Shown here: piece after piece, positions 23,599 to 36,342 of the stretch | How positions within the stretch are numbered: the first letter of the stretch is position 1 | Layout of the letters: each line of letters begins with the position of its first letter | Origin: Neocallimastix lanati (nom. inval.) | Taxonomy: Eukaryota > Neocallimastigomycota > Neocallimastigomycetes > Neocallimastigales > Neocallimastigaceae | Length of the DNA stretch: 64,000 nt | Reading direction: 5' to 3' | Assembly (NCBI GenBank): GCA_016946835.1 | Contig: JACVTC010000237.1 | Span: forward strand, 1 to 64,000 | Translations under genes and position numbers: made by a program | Notes under the pieces: model-generated | The model's input: the letters and a program-made list of their open reading frames with translations, nothing else | Told to the model about the DNA's origin: nothing | The model's database searches: none

Positions 23599-25611
23599 AG
23601 AAACAACAATAATAACAGCACCAAAAATATTAATATTAATCACAATAAAGATTACAATAACAATATAGAATCTCAAGATAATTACATTAACAACAAAAAC
23701 AATAATAGCAATAACACAAATAATAATAACAATAATAACCAAATTAACATTAATAACAACAACAACATCAACAGCAATAATAACAAAACAAATAATAATA
23801 TTAATCAAAAAAACAATATAATCACAAACAACAATGAAAACAATCACGATTATTCAAATACAGTCAGCTATAGCTCAAATAACAATAACAATAACAATAA
23901 CAATAACAATAATGAAAACAAAATATCAATAACTTAATGAATAACGAACTGTTCAACATAGAATCTTCTAAATATTTAGGAAAAAGAAATAGAGATGAAA
24001 CCTTCATATTAAATTCAAATAACAAAAAACAAAAATTATTAAAAGAATTACGCGAACCAAATATTTATGAAGATATCGTTAATTTAAATGATAAAAATAA
24101 ATGGTTAAAATCAGTCGATAATGAACTCAACAATATGAGAAATCTGAGAGTATATGAAACAATTAATAAATACATAAAAATGCAAACTTAATATCATCAA
24201 GATGGATTTTTAAATTCAAACGCAACTCACAAGGAGAAATAATCAAGAGAAAATCAAGATTAGTAGCAAAGGGATTTACCCAAGAATACGTCAGAGATTA
24301 TAAAAAAAACCTTTGCATCTACCTTAAAGCAGGACTAAATAAGAATCTATACAGCGATTGCTACTCAGAACAATTTCGAAATAAATCAAATAAATATAAC
24401 CGTCGCCTATTTAAATGTTGAATTAAATGAAGATTTGTATATGAAACCACCTAAAGGACATGAAGATCACAATAAGAAATTTTGAAAATTGAAGAAGGCA
24501 ATATATGGGCTGAAACAAAGTGGTGCCAAGTGGAATAACAAATTAAATGACTATCTAATAAAAATTGGATGTAAAAGACCTATAAGTGAACCTTGTTTTA
24601 CATTAAATTTAATAAAGGAAAACTTTTAAGTATGTTAGGTATATATGTAAATGATATTTAAATATCAGGATCAAAAAAAACAATAGAAAGTCTAAAATTA
24701 TTAATTAAGAAAAAATTCAAAATTAAAGATATAAGTAATGTTGATTATATTATTGGAATAAAATTTATAAAACATAAAAATGGTTACTTTTTACATCAAC
24801 ACAGATATATAGATGAATTGCCTTCTAAGTTTAATATGAAAAATTGAATATCTCTTAAATTGTGACTACAATTGAAAATGAAGTTCTCAGGAAGGTAAAA
24901 GTTGATGAAACAAAATATAGAAGTATAATCGGAAATTAATTATATCTCAGTATATGTACTAGACCCGATATTATCTTCCCTGTATCAAAAGCAGCTAGAA
25001 GAGCAAAGGAACCAAATATGGAAGACTGGAATAACGTAATGAGAATATTAAGATACTTAAAAGGCACTTAAAAAATATGGAATAAATTTCACAAATGATC
25101 TGAATATTAAAGCATATGTTGATTCGAATTACAGAAGTGACTTGGAAACTAGACGTTCAACAACAGGATTTTTAATAACATTTGGTAGTGCACAAATAAG
25201 CTTGTTTTCAAAGTTATAAAAATTCATATCGACTTCAGCAGCCAAATCTAAATATTACAGTCTGTATTTAAATTTATTCGAATAATTAAACATAAATATT
25301 AAAAATCTTGAGGTAAATGTTGACAACAAAGTAGCTATTTATAATGCTAAAAATCAAACTATCAACCAAAAAACTAAATATGTAGATATTAGGGTTCATT
25401 ACATAAGTGAAATAGTCAAAGAAAATAAAATCTATCTTACGTATATAAAATATAAAAACAATCTTGCTGATGGGTATACAAAGTATTTAAACGGAACATT
25501 AATGGATAAATTCTGAAATTTTTTATTAACTAAAATTGATGATTTTTATTTTAATTAAAATAATATAAATAAAAAATATGACAATTAACGAAAGTCATAT
25601 TTAATAAAGAA

Positions 25612-25853
25612 TATTAAAGTATAAAAAATAAATATTTAATAATGACTTTAATATAAATTACTCAATCATAATATTATTATATTTAAATAAAATATATAAA
25701 ATAAAATAAAATGTAACTTTAATAAATAACAAATATATTTTTATAATCATAATAAAAAATATAAATATAAATAAAATTAAATATTAAATTTTATATATAA
25801 AATATTATAATAAAAATATAACTAATTTTCTTAATATTTTTTGATGTTTAATA
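25612..25853 (+). repeat. 3' LTR of element D
   Basis: 242 bp, matching 5747-5984 with many substitutions; starts TATTAAAGTA and ends TGTTTAATA. The level of divergence fits an old insertion. Confidence 0.8.
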
Positions 25854-25956
25854 ATTGTTTATTATTATTATTAATCATTTATTATTATTAATCATTTATT
25901 ATTATTAATCATTTATTATTATTAATCATTTATTATTATTAATCATTTATTATTAT
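25854..25956. repeat. 17-bp tandem repeat
   Basis: About five units of ATTTATTATTATTAATC between the LTRs of D and G. A similar TTATTATT stretch precedes D at 5725-5746, suggesting D inserted into this satellite. Confidence 0.8.
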
Positions 25957-26224
25957 TGAGAAAAATAAAACTTATAAAACTAAGAAAAGCATTAAATTAA
26001 AAAAAATAATATAACAAAGTATTTTATGTTATGAGTAATATTATAAAATGTTTATTAAGATTATTTTATTATAAAGATATATTTTACAAAGAGATAATTT
26101 TTACATTAAATTTATTTCATATTTTATATCGTAGTTAACATTATTTAATTTACTTAGAGATTAATTATTGGTTGATATAAGTTAATAATATAAATAAATG
26201 TATATAAAAATTTTGTCTCTAACA
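25957..26224 (-). repeat. 3' LTR of element G
   Basis: Minus-strand start TGTTAGAGACAAAATT. CCAAT starts at about position 54 and TATAAAAT at 97. A solo copy is at 55681-55948. A purine tract (minus-strand TTGTGGGGGAA) adjoins at 26225-26235. Confidence 0.85.
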
Positions 26225-27042
26225 TTCCCCCACAATAACTTAGTTTTTAAAATTATATATTTTATAAAAAAAAAAAAGAAAAAAACAATTATAAGTTAAT
26301 AAATTTCTAAGTCCTTTGGCTGTGTTAATAAGGAATTTCTAAATTTAACCATGGAAGTACCAATTAGATATTTTGTAAACCAATCCCCTAAACTGTATCG
26401 AGATTTTACGTATTTTAATATTATTTTATTGTCCTTTATTAGTTCTCTTACGTAGTGCAATCTTAAGTCCATATGTTTTGTTCTTGGATTAATTGATTGG
26501 TTTTTTGCATTATAGATTGCGGCTTTATTGTCTAGGTTGACTTCAATACCACTAATATTGAATTTTAATTCCTTTAATAAGTTTATGTACCACATACAGT
26601 GCTTGCTACATTCACTAAAACTGTAGTTTTCAGCCTCAGCTGTGAAAGTGGATATGCAATCCTGTAGTTTTGAGCACCAACTATTGTAATTATGAATCAT
26701 ATAGTCGATCTTTTTGTTTTTATGTCCCCAGCATAGTCGGCATCTACGAAGCTTTAATATTGGAATTTCTTGATACGTTAATACCATATTCTATTGTACC
26801 TTTTAAATATTTTACTATTCATTTTAAGTTTTTTCAATCTTCCTAGTTGGGTTCTTTTGCTTTTTGTGCCGCTTTAGACACTACATATAAAATATCCGGC
26901 CTAGTACAAATACCTAAGTATAATAAGCTTTCAACAGCGTTCAACAGCGCTTCTATAAGTAGTTTCATTCATTTTCTTCTTTCTTAATTTTAAGTTTACA
27001 ATTGGTGTTAAGTTTCGAATAGCGATAGCACTTGACAATCTA

Positions 27043-27248
27043 TGTTAGAAATATAAATATAAAGTTTTACAATTACACTAATTTAAGGAGTAATTTTATA
27101 TTTTTAATATATCTGTGTAAGATATATGATAGGTAATAATAATAATCCTCTTATTATGTCAACTATAAATACCATAAAAATGTATAATTTTATAAAATGA
27201 TACTATTCTTTATTTTTACATAATAAAAAGAGATTCCTACTTTTCACA
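27043..27248 (+). repeat. Solo LTR within RT of element G
   Basis: 206 bp from TGTTAGAAATATAAAT to TCCTACTTTTCACA. TSD ATCTA/ATCCA, one mismatch. Related to 23393-23598 and to the TRIM-like LTRs at 58561 and 59690; contains the same CTATAAATACC TATA region. Confidence 0.8.
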
Positions 27249-27467
27249 ATCCATATTTGGTAATTATATCATTAGTGTATTTTTCTTGATTTAAAAAGTA
27301 ACCTCCTTTATGTTTTACAAATTTTATTCCAATTATGAAATTGACTTCACCAATTTCTTTTATTTTGAATTTATTTTTTATCATTTTTGTGATTTGATAT
27401 ACCTTTGCTTTGTTACCTGCAAGTACTATACCATCCACATAAAAAGATATGAAGCATGTAGTCTTGT

Positions 27468-28180
27468 TGTAAAGATGTGATTATCCCAATCACATTTTAA
27501 ATTAAAAATTTTTTTGTGTAATTCAAAAATGTAAATTATTCTTTGTTTTATAAAATAATAAACAAAGTAAATAAATCATATGAACTAAATTTTTGAATTA
27601 TATTCGTTAAGCCACAAGATAAATTTTTAATGTAATAATTTTTATAAAATTTAATTCTGAGAAAATTATTGTTTTAAAATAATTTAAATGAATTAATTAA
27701 AGTTTAAAACGAAATAAATTAATAATTTATTTTGTGAAAATTAAGTTTCAAAATTTAATCATGACTCTTTTGACATTGTTTTTAAATCGAAAATAAATAA
27801 AGACTTTACTTATAATATTAAAATAATAAATAGATAATAAATATACTTAATTTTAATTATTTAGTGTTTAGTTTAATTAATAATTACATTTTTCTAAATT
27901 TAGCTATAGTTTATAAATTTGTTATTTAATAAAATTCATTACGATAGTTTTATATTAAAATATATGTAATTTAAATAAAATAATATATTATCAATGTATT
28001 TAGGAAAAGTATAAATAGAAGATACTTTTCACATTTTTTTTTGATGTAATTGTTATTGAACAAATAACTATTAATAAATATTAAATATTAATAAAATATA
28101 TTTTTAATAAAAATTTTTTTAATAAAATAAAATTTATTGTGTCTTTGTTATTGTAATCTATTTTAGTGTCTCCTTTTACA
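27468..28180 (+). repeat. 713-bp solo LTR of a distinct long-LTR family
   Basis: Starts TGTAAAGATGTGATTATCCC and ends TCTCCTTTTACA, with terminal inverted TGTAAAG/CTTTTACA. Perfect TSD CTTGT (27463-27467 and 28181-28185). It interrupts G between the RT blocks. A TATAAATAG box is near 28009. Much longer than the other LTRs here (206-291 bp); orientation inferred from the TATA position. Confidence 0.8.
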
Positions 28181-30293
28181 CTTGTTATGTTTATCTGTTG
28201 TAAAGTATGTGCATGGTTCACAAGTCAGTCTTCTGAAGCCTATATTTAGTAGGTGTCCATTTAATTCATTGTTCCATTCCATTTCGCTTTGCTTTAAATC
28301 ATATATGATTTTCTTTAGTTTCCAGATATAATTCTTGTGATCAGGATGTCCCTTTGGAGGCTCCATGCATATTTTTTTTTTAGATGAGTGTTTAAGTAGT
28401 CAGCTTTAACATCTATTTGTTCGATTTGGAAGTTATATCTTGCTGCTATATATGTAAATATTCTTATCAAATCTAGTTTTAAGGTGGGTGCAAACGTACC
28501 TTTATAGTCTATTCCATGTTGCTGCGTGAATCCTTTTGCCACAAGCCTTGTTTTTCTTTTGACTATGTCCCTTTTAGAGTTTCTTTTATACTTAAATATT
28601 AGCCTGGACTTTATAATATTAGCTTCTTCTGGGACTTCATATTTATCTATTTGTTCATAAACTTTTAGGTTTTTCAAGTTACAAAGGGTTAGGGTAAATC
28701 ATTCATATTGATCTTCGAGATTGTATATGTCGTTATAGTCTAATGGTTCTCTTTAATTTTTATTTAGTACTTATTTGTTATTCATGATAGTATTATTAGT
28801 ATTAGATTTTTGATTTTTTTTATTTTCATTGTTTTAGTTACTTATAATGCTGCTAATTCGAATATCGTTTGTTTCAGAACGACTATTTTTATTTGAATAA
28901 TTTTTGTTGTATTTTACTTGATTAGTGTTTATGTTAGTATTATTGTCTTGAGTAGCGCTGGTATTGTTATTTTGATTAGTATTGATATTATTATTTATGG
29001 TAGTGCTGATAGCTTTACGTGAACTTGTGCGTATTTACTTAACTTAGCATCGTTAAGCATTACTTTGGCAGACGAGATTAAGGTTCCGTTGATTCGCTCA
29101 GTTCTTCCATTTTGCTGAGGATTGTGTGATACTGTAAATTATTGAGTAATTCCGTAAGACTGACAGAATTCTTTGAATTTGTTACGAAATTCTGTTCCAT
29201 TATCAGAATGTAAATATTTTATTCTAGTATTAAATAAATTTTTATTATTGATGAACCACTTATAAAAGGCGGAAAATATGTAATCTTTTCCTTTAAGGAA
29301 GAGGACCCATCCGTATCTAGAGTAATCATCCAAGATGGTAAAGAAATATTTATTTCCGTGTATGGATTCAGGTAGTGGACCTATAAAATCCAAGTGTAGC
29401 AGTTCAAAAATGTGCTTAGTGGTATTAATGTTTCTTAAATAAGGTTTATTTTTAATCTTGGATTAAGCACATAGAGGGCATTTTAAATTGATGTTTGTAT
29501 TAAGTAATTTGTTTATAATTGGTTTTATGTCGAAATGGCTGAATCTTCTGTGCCATAAATTTAATTTACCGGGAATCTTCATTATAATATAATTAATTTC
29601 GTCATTTGTGAATCTAGTATTATTGTCATGTAAAAATATATATTGCGTTGATAACCAAATGCTGAATGTATTGTTCGAATTTGAAATAATATTGGCGATT
29701 TTGTTTTGGTATTTGTCATAGATTCTGACATACGATTTGTTGTGGTTGGTATTAGATAAAATTTTATAATTTTGTTTAATTAAGTTTCCAATTAATATTA
29801 AATTTTTATTGATTAATGGTTAGTAATAAATATCTTCAATTGTGAATTCGTATTCATTAATGTATCCTATGAAGGTGCCAACCTTATTGATGATAATTGA
29901 TTGATTGTTAACAAAAAATATTTTTTTATTGCAATGTTTGATATTTGTGAGTTTATCGAGTCTGTTGGTGATGTTGATTGAAGCTCCTGAATCTAAGGTC
30001 CAACAGATTAATTCTTTATTTATAGACTTTATTGATTCATTTTTATTATCTATTAAGTCTATATTATTTGATTCATTTGTGCTGTAATCGTGAGAAAAAC
30101 AGTCCACATATATATTGTTATAATTGTTTCTTTGTATGTTGTATATAACCTTTTTGTTTCTTACATATAATTTATTATAATTGTTTTTTCTTTTAAAATT
30201 TGTGTTCCTTTTTCTTCTTAATTGATTTGTTTTTCTTTTGAAGTAATTGTATTAGAAATGTCCCCTTTTTCCACAGTAATTGCATTTAATATT

Positions 30294-30500
30294 TGTTAAA
30301 ATATATTTACTATATTTCATTTTATATTAACCAATCAATTAGTTTAATAAATAATATTCATGTATAAAAGCTTTCTAAATGAACATGTTTTTCTTTAGTT
30401 CTATTTTTTATAAAAAAATATATTAATAAATAATATAATAATCTATAATATAAATAAATTAAACTATTATTTAATTAAATGAACATTAATGTGCCTAAAA
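30294..30500 (+). repeat. 5' LTR of element E
   Basis: 207 bp from TGTTAAAATATATTTAC to AATGTGCCTAAAA, so the 3' terminus is AA, not CA. CCAAT starts at LTR position 38 and TATAAAAG at 70. Confidence 0.9.
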
Positions 30501-30556
30501 GATTAAGAGTCTCAATCTACTAATTGAGTTTGAATTAAAATAAAGTTAAGTTATAA
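30501..30556 (+). promoter_or_regulatory. Primer-binding site of element E, tRNA-Lys(CUU) half complement
   Basis: GATTAAGAGTCTCAATCTAC directly after the LTR. The reverse complement ends TTGAGACTCTTAATC, the Lys(CUU) anticodon arm, preceded by a D-arm-like stretch. Confidence 0.8.
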
Positions 30557-30730
30557 TATAAATTAAATTTTTCTATTTTTACCTTTCAATAAAACCAAAG
30601 AACTAATAAATTATTATTTTTATTATTTATTGCATTTTATTTATTACCGAATCAAATCCATAAGAAATAAAGATATTTTTTTTAATCTACAATAAATAAA
30701 ATTATAGTTAAATTGTCAAATAATAAAATT

Positions 30731-30966
30731 AATATCATCAAGATGAAAAATTTATTGTCAACTGATGATATTAATATTAAAAATAAAATAAACATAGTAT
30801 CATCAAGATGAGAAATAAATAGTCAACTGATGATACTAATATTAAATTAAATTAAATCAAGTATCATCAAGATGAAAATTAAATAGTCAACTGATGATAC
30901 TAATATAAAATTAAATTAAATCTAATATCATCAAGATGAGAAATAAATAGTCAACTGATGGTATTT
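30731..30966 (+). repeat. Leader hairpin array of element E
   Basis: Four tandem units of about 58 bp, each with the inverted pair TATCATCA...TGATGATA around an A-rich loop. Different sequence from the arrays of A, B and G, but the same position between primer site and gag. Confidence 0.85.
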
Positions 30967-31457
30967 AGATAAATTTGAAACTAAAATATTATTAATATAA
31001 AAAAAAAATATAAATAAATTAAAATAATAATAAAAAATTAATTATATATATTAAATAAATCACATTATGTAATATATCAAATATATTAAAATGAAATTAT
31101 AAAACTAATCAATGAATAAAAAATAAAAAATCTAATCAAATAATAATCACCATTTATTTAATCAAAATTAATAATAAATTAAATAATATAAATGCCTTAT
31201 TTATTAAAGTTTGGTATTACAATACTAAATGAGATAAAAATAGTAACAAATTAATGAAATCAAATTTAAGTAAAAATTAAAATGAGAATTTTTAATATAA
31301 CAAATTAATACTAATAAATTAATAAAAATTAACAGAATTAAATATTATAATATTTTTTTTTAAACTACTAAAATATTTTTATTAATTGAGATTTTAAAAA
31401 AAATATATAATTAATTTAAAACAATAATAAAAATTTTAAATTTCAAAAGTACTCGAA
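30967..31457 (+). other. gag-proximal leader of element E
   Basis: A+T-rich untranslated leader of about 490 bases without ORFs. It is homologous to 41143-41636 of H and to parts of 58500-58560 and 59906-60010. Confidence 0.6.
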
Positions 31458-34400
31458 ATGGCTGGAAGAAGAAGAAACCAAGAACAAGTTATCAACCTCA
31501 CCGGAGAAGATATTACACATAACGGAATAACCTTTAATTATTCCGAAAATTTCAACCAAATTACTGAACTAAATACAGAAAACTACCCTGGTTGGAGAAG
31601 AAAAATTCTGTATTTGCTAACAATAAATAAATTAACCAAATATGTCCTTCATCCAATTGTAAAGAAGTTAAGAAAGAGAGATATAAGAGAAGAATTAACA
31701 GATTACCCGGAGGATCAATTTGATAGTTCGTTAGTTTATGAAAAGAACACTAAAAACATTGATATAACTAACGACATCACGGCCAAATGGATTATCATAA
31801 ATGGGCTTGGAGAACAAACACAAAAACTAATAAATGGAAATGAAAAGACCGCTTTTCAAATTTGGAACATCTTCCAAGAATCGTTTACCAAAAGCAAGGA
31901 AAGAAGAAAAATCGAAATCCAAAACAAAATTGAAACAATGAAGTTTGACACCAAGACCGATATAAATATATTCATTGCCAATTTGCAAAACTTAATAGAC
32001 GAACTTGAGAAAATTGACAATGACCTTAGTATAAATACAAAAATCGGCATTCTAAATAGATGCTTACCTGAAGATCTAAGGTGGATAAACGTCTTTCAAC
32101 ATAAGAGTTGAGAATCATGCTGCTCCTATGTTAAGGAAATCATCCCTAATATCGTTTTATCTAATTTAAAAGAAAAAAATTCAATTCAGGAAAACAACAA
32201 TAATGTTCTCTTCAATGCTGAAACAAAAAAGAGCAAGAATTATCGAAACAATAATATAACTAAAGGTAAAAGAAAAAGTCTCAAAAGGAGTAGTGGAAGA
32301 TGCAACTATTGTGGAAGAAGAGGACATTACTTCTATGAATGTAAATTCAGAAAAAATAATTTATATAAAAATCAAAACAAAAATAAATTTAATAAAAGAA
32401 CTAAAAACAAAAGAAAATTTCAAAACGATATTAATTATCTGAACACTAATGATGCCTCTTCAAGTAATTATGATACAATATATGCAGATGCCTTTACTAA
32501 AGATTATAATACAGAAAATAATATTGAATTAAATTACTGTAACGTTGAAAAAGAATTTTTAAATGAAGATAGTGACAAAAACTTTCTTTCATGTTGGATT
32601 TTGGACTCCGGTGCTTCAATCAATATCACAAGCAATCTTAATCTTCTAATAGACATAAAAAAATGTAATGAAGAAATTAATCTAGCTAATGGACAAATAA
32701 TTACAGCTGTCCATAAAGGAAAATTTAAGGGGTATGTAAACAACAATGAAATAATACTTAATGAGGTATACTACTCTCCAGCCATCAATAAAAATTTAAT
32801 ATCCATATGCAATTTACTAAAAGAAAATTACAAAATTGTTTTTAATAATTCAAATAATAAATCATATGCAATCATTTACAATAGCAACAATAAAAGAATA
32901 GTTAACATTACTGCAACCAAGACTAATACATTTAAAATTTGGTTTTCCAATAATAAAATAAATCTCAATAATAATAACAATCAACATAATAATTTAGAAA
33001 TAAATTTCACTACACCAAATGCAGCAAAGAGATTAAATTTATGGCATAGAAGATTATGTCATTTTGATATTAGTCATATTAAAAATAAATTATTAAAACT
33101 TAATACACCAATTAATCAATGCCCAATTTGTATGCATTCAAAACTTAAAAATAAACCATATAAGCAAGCAATAAATAAGTCGAAACATATATTTGAATTA
33201 CTTCACATGGACTTGGTTGGTCCTCTTCCTGAATCACTTTATGGTAATAAATATCTTTTTACAATCCTCGATGACTATTCACGCTATGGATGGACTTTGT
33301 TTTTAAAATCTAAAAGTGACACCTTTAACTCATTTTACAATTGGTTTTTAAGTATTAAAAATAAGTATAATACTAGAATTACATATATTCGAACGGATAA
33401 TGGTACAGAATTTTGCAATAATAATTTTAATTTATTCTTTAAATCTTACGGTATTAAACATCAACTAACTGTACCATATAACCCACAACAAAATGGAAGG
33501 GTGGAACGCTTCAATGGCACCCTAATTAACTCCGCCAAAGCTATGCTGAATGACTCTAAACTTAGTCACCAATTTTGGGAAGATGCTACCTCTACGGCTA
33601 ACTATATACATAATCGCATTCCACACAAAGGAATAAATATGAAAATACCTTATGAAATAATTAACAAAACAAAGGTCAACTACTCAAATATTAAAGTATT
33701 TGGATGCAAAGTTTATTTCTTTATTCCTAAAGTCTTTAGATCTAAATTCGATAACAATACTAAACCAGGGATTTTTCTAGGATACTCTGAAAACCCATCA
33801 GCTTACAAAATTTTAGATATTACTACTAATAAAATAATCCTATCTAGATGTGTTGCCTTTTTCGAATCCAATCCTGGAAACAGTTATCTTAAAGAATGCT
33901 CACCTGAACTTGCCAATTTTATTCCGGATCACGAAATCAGGGGAGATAATACATATAATACATATTATAATAAAAATACATACGATACCAATACATATAA
34001 CATTAATCATAATATTCAACAAAGATTAAATAAAATTGATTATCCAGGTTCTAATGAATTTTTTAATTCAGAAAACATTCTAAGTAATTCACCAATATTA
34101 ATATTAAATAATAGCAATATACAAAATATATACGAAGATATAATCAATAAAAATAATTCTAAGAATAAAAGAAAATATAACAAAAAACAAAAAAATAATA
34201 ATCACAGTAATAATAATAGTAACAATAACAATGAAAATATCAATAATGATAACCATAACAATAATTTCATTAATAATAATACAAATAATAATAATAATAT
34301 AAACAATAATAATAATAATAATAATAATATCATAACCAATAATAGTTTTATCAACAATAATAATACAAATAACGGTAATGATAATAATACAAATAATAGT

Positions 34401-36278
34401 AATAATAAAATTAGTATTAATAATAATAATATTGAAAATAATAATAATAATATTGAAAATAATAATAATAGCCAAAATAGAGAAGATACTAATAATATAA
34501 TAAATGATAATACAGCCAATAAAACAATCAATAACAATAATAATATTGAAAACAGCAGAGTAAATGACAACACAATTATCAATAAAAATTATAATCAACG
34601 TAATGGAAACGAAATTATAAATACTTTGTTGACTAATAATAATTCATTTAAATTAAATAATATCGAGACCAATAATAAAAAAAGAACTATGAATGTTATA
34701 AATGAAAGTAATAACAAAAGAAGAAAGACAACAAATAACTTAAGAGAACCAGAAAATTATAAGGACATTCAAAATTTAATTGATAGAAAAGAGTGGATTA
34801 ATGCAGTAAATGAAGAATTAAGCAATATGAAAAACTTAAATGTATTTAATACAATTAAATATATACCCAAAAATGCCAATGTAATTTCCTCACGATGGAT
34901 CTTCAAATATAAAAGAAATGCGAATGGCGAGATAACAAAAAGAAAGGCAAGATTGGTAGCACGAGGTTTTACCCAAGAATTTGGAATAGACTTTCATGAT
35001 ACTTTTGCACCAACGTTAAAACACGACTCTATCAGAATTTTAACTTCAATTGCTGCCCAAAATAATTTTAATATAGAACAAATCGATATAAACGCTGCTT
35101 ACCTTAATGCCAAGTTAAGTGAAAATATTTATATGAAACCTCCAGAAGGTCATCCAGATTTTAATAGAAAATACTGGAAATTAAACAAGGCTATATATGG
35201 TCTGAAACAAAGCGGACGAGAATGGAATAAAGAAATTAATAAATTCTTAACTAAAATAGGACTTAGAAGAATGGTAAGTGAACCATGTATATATGTAAAA
35301 AACGATAAAAATAAAAACATTTTATGTATCGTCGGTATTTATGTTGACGATATTTTAATCGCTGGAAAAGAGAATGAAATTAAATGTATAAAAGAATATT
35401 TCAAAAGAAAATATAAAATAAAAGAAATTGGCGACGTGGATTTCGTTATCGGAATAAAATTTGTTAAACACAAAAATGGATATTTTATGCATCAAAGAAG
35501 ATACATTATAGAGGTTTTAGAAAAATTCAATATGAATAATGAAAAACCATTAAGGAATACAAAACCAATTACGGACGACAAACTTAGAAATATAAAGTTT
35601 AATCAAACTACCTACCGAAGTGCAATAGGAAATTTACTCTACATTGCTATATGCACCAGACCTGATATTCTATTTTCGGTAAGTAAAGCAGCACGAAAAT
35701 CAAATAATCCGAATATGGAAGACTGGAACAATGTCGTAAGAATATTAAGATATCTTAAAGGAACAACGAGTTACGGGATAAACTATACAAGGAAACTAGG
35801 AATAGAAGCCTTTGTTGATGCCGACTTTGCAGGAGACACTGAAACCAAAAGATCAACAACAGGTTTTTTAGTAACCATGGGCAACGCACCAACTAGCTGG
35901 TGTTCCAAGCTACAACACTGTGTGTCAACATCTACTGCAGAATCGGAGTATTATAGTCTGAGTGAATGTGGCAAGCACTACATTTGGTATTTAAACTTAA
36001 TGAAAGAATTATATTATAATATTAAATGTATTAAAATAAAAATAGATAACAAAGCTGCCATATTCAATAGCAAAAATCAATCCATTAATCCGAAAACAAA
36101 ACATATTGATATAAGAATTCATTATAATAGAGAAATAATAAATAAAAATTTTATAAAATTAGAATATATTCAATCTCAAAATAATTTGGCCGATGGATTC
36201 ACTAAATATCTAAACAACACCCTTATGGAAAAATTCAGAAATTCTTTGTTATATAAAATTGAGGATTTAAAATTTTAA
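31458..36278 (+). CDS. gag-pol: Element E Gag-Pol polyprotein with one in-frame TGA
   Basis: About 1,606 codons in one frame from ATG 31458 to TAA 36278, broken only by TGA at 32109-32111, where sister elements have Trp (INVFQHKS-stop-ES). Gag N-terminal region (residues 1-217); knuckle CNYCGRRGHYFYEC (about 282-295); protease WILDSGAS (about 380); integrase with LWHRRLCHFD, MDLVGPLPES, RTDNGTEF and NGRVERFNG. A long poly-Asn linker (about 34140-34560), RT with RWIFKYKRN and YVDDILIAG (about 1295), and RNase H with VDADFAGD, STSTAESEYYSL and DNKAAIFN follow, ending KIEDLKF. All catalytic residues are present. Either a one-base nonsense mutation or a leaky stop that yields short Gag; the former is the simpler reading. 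Confidence 0.93.
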
Positions 36279-36342
36279 TTCTAAAAATATAGTTAAAATT
36301 AAACAAATGTAACATTGAAACGAAGTTACATTTGAGAAGGAG

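Larger units (their letters stand above)
20506..25558 (+). pseudogene. gag-pol: Element D gag-pol, heavily decayed
   Basis: Colinear with gag-pol of A. Gag starts at ATG 20506 (MARRTNRNQVITIEEP) and shifts frame near 20700 and 21060. The knuckle region near 21330-21380 has lost cysteines and is broken by a solo LTR (21401-21607). Protease WILDSGASINITG survives at about 21834-21870. Integrase reads from 22229 to 22891 with NGRIEQFNG and TDNGNEF, the poly-Asn linker (23160-23930) is broken by a second solo LTR, and RT and RNase H remnants reach the stop at 25556-25558. Many stops fall at Gln, Trp or Arg positions of A, consistent with G:C to A:T change. It cannot encode a functional polyprotein. 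Confidence 0.9.
5747..25853 (+). mobile_element. Element D: old copia LTR retrotransposon split by nested insertions
   Basis: The outermost element of a three-level nest. Its 5' LTR (5747-5984), primer site and leader are followed by insertion of element A (6715-19810). The leader then resumes at 19816 and matches, in order, the leader of A in reverse complement. It is broken again by a solo LTR (19904-20144), and gag starts at 20506. The decayed pol holds two more solo LTRs (21401-21607 and 23393-23598). The 3' LTR is 25612-25853. Outer flanks are ATTAT (5742-5746) and ATTGT (25854-25858), a one-mismatch TSD. The coding region carries many stops, so it is the oldest of the three nested elements. 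Confidence 0.8.

Noticed and set aside
32109-32111. TGA as a reassigned Trp codon
   Set aside because: B and other reading frames use TGG for Trp, and TAA/TAG also occur at conserved Trp sites in decayed copies; mutation is simpler.
34104-34598. Long antisense open frame rich in Ile over element E
   Set aside because: It is the complement of the AAT-rich Asn linker (ATT reads as Ile); the same occurs at 8737-9075, 16525-16758, 23593-23847 and 54316-54633.
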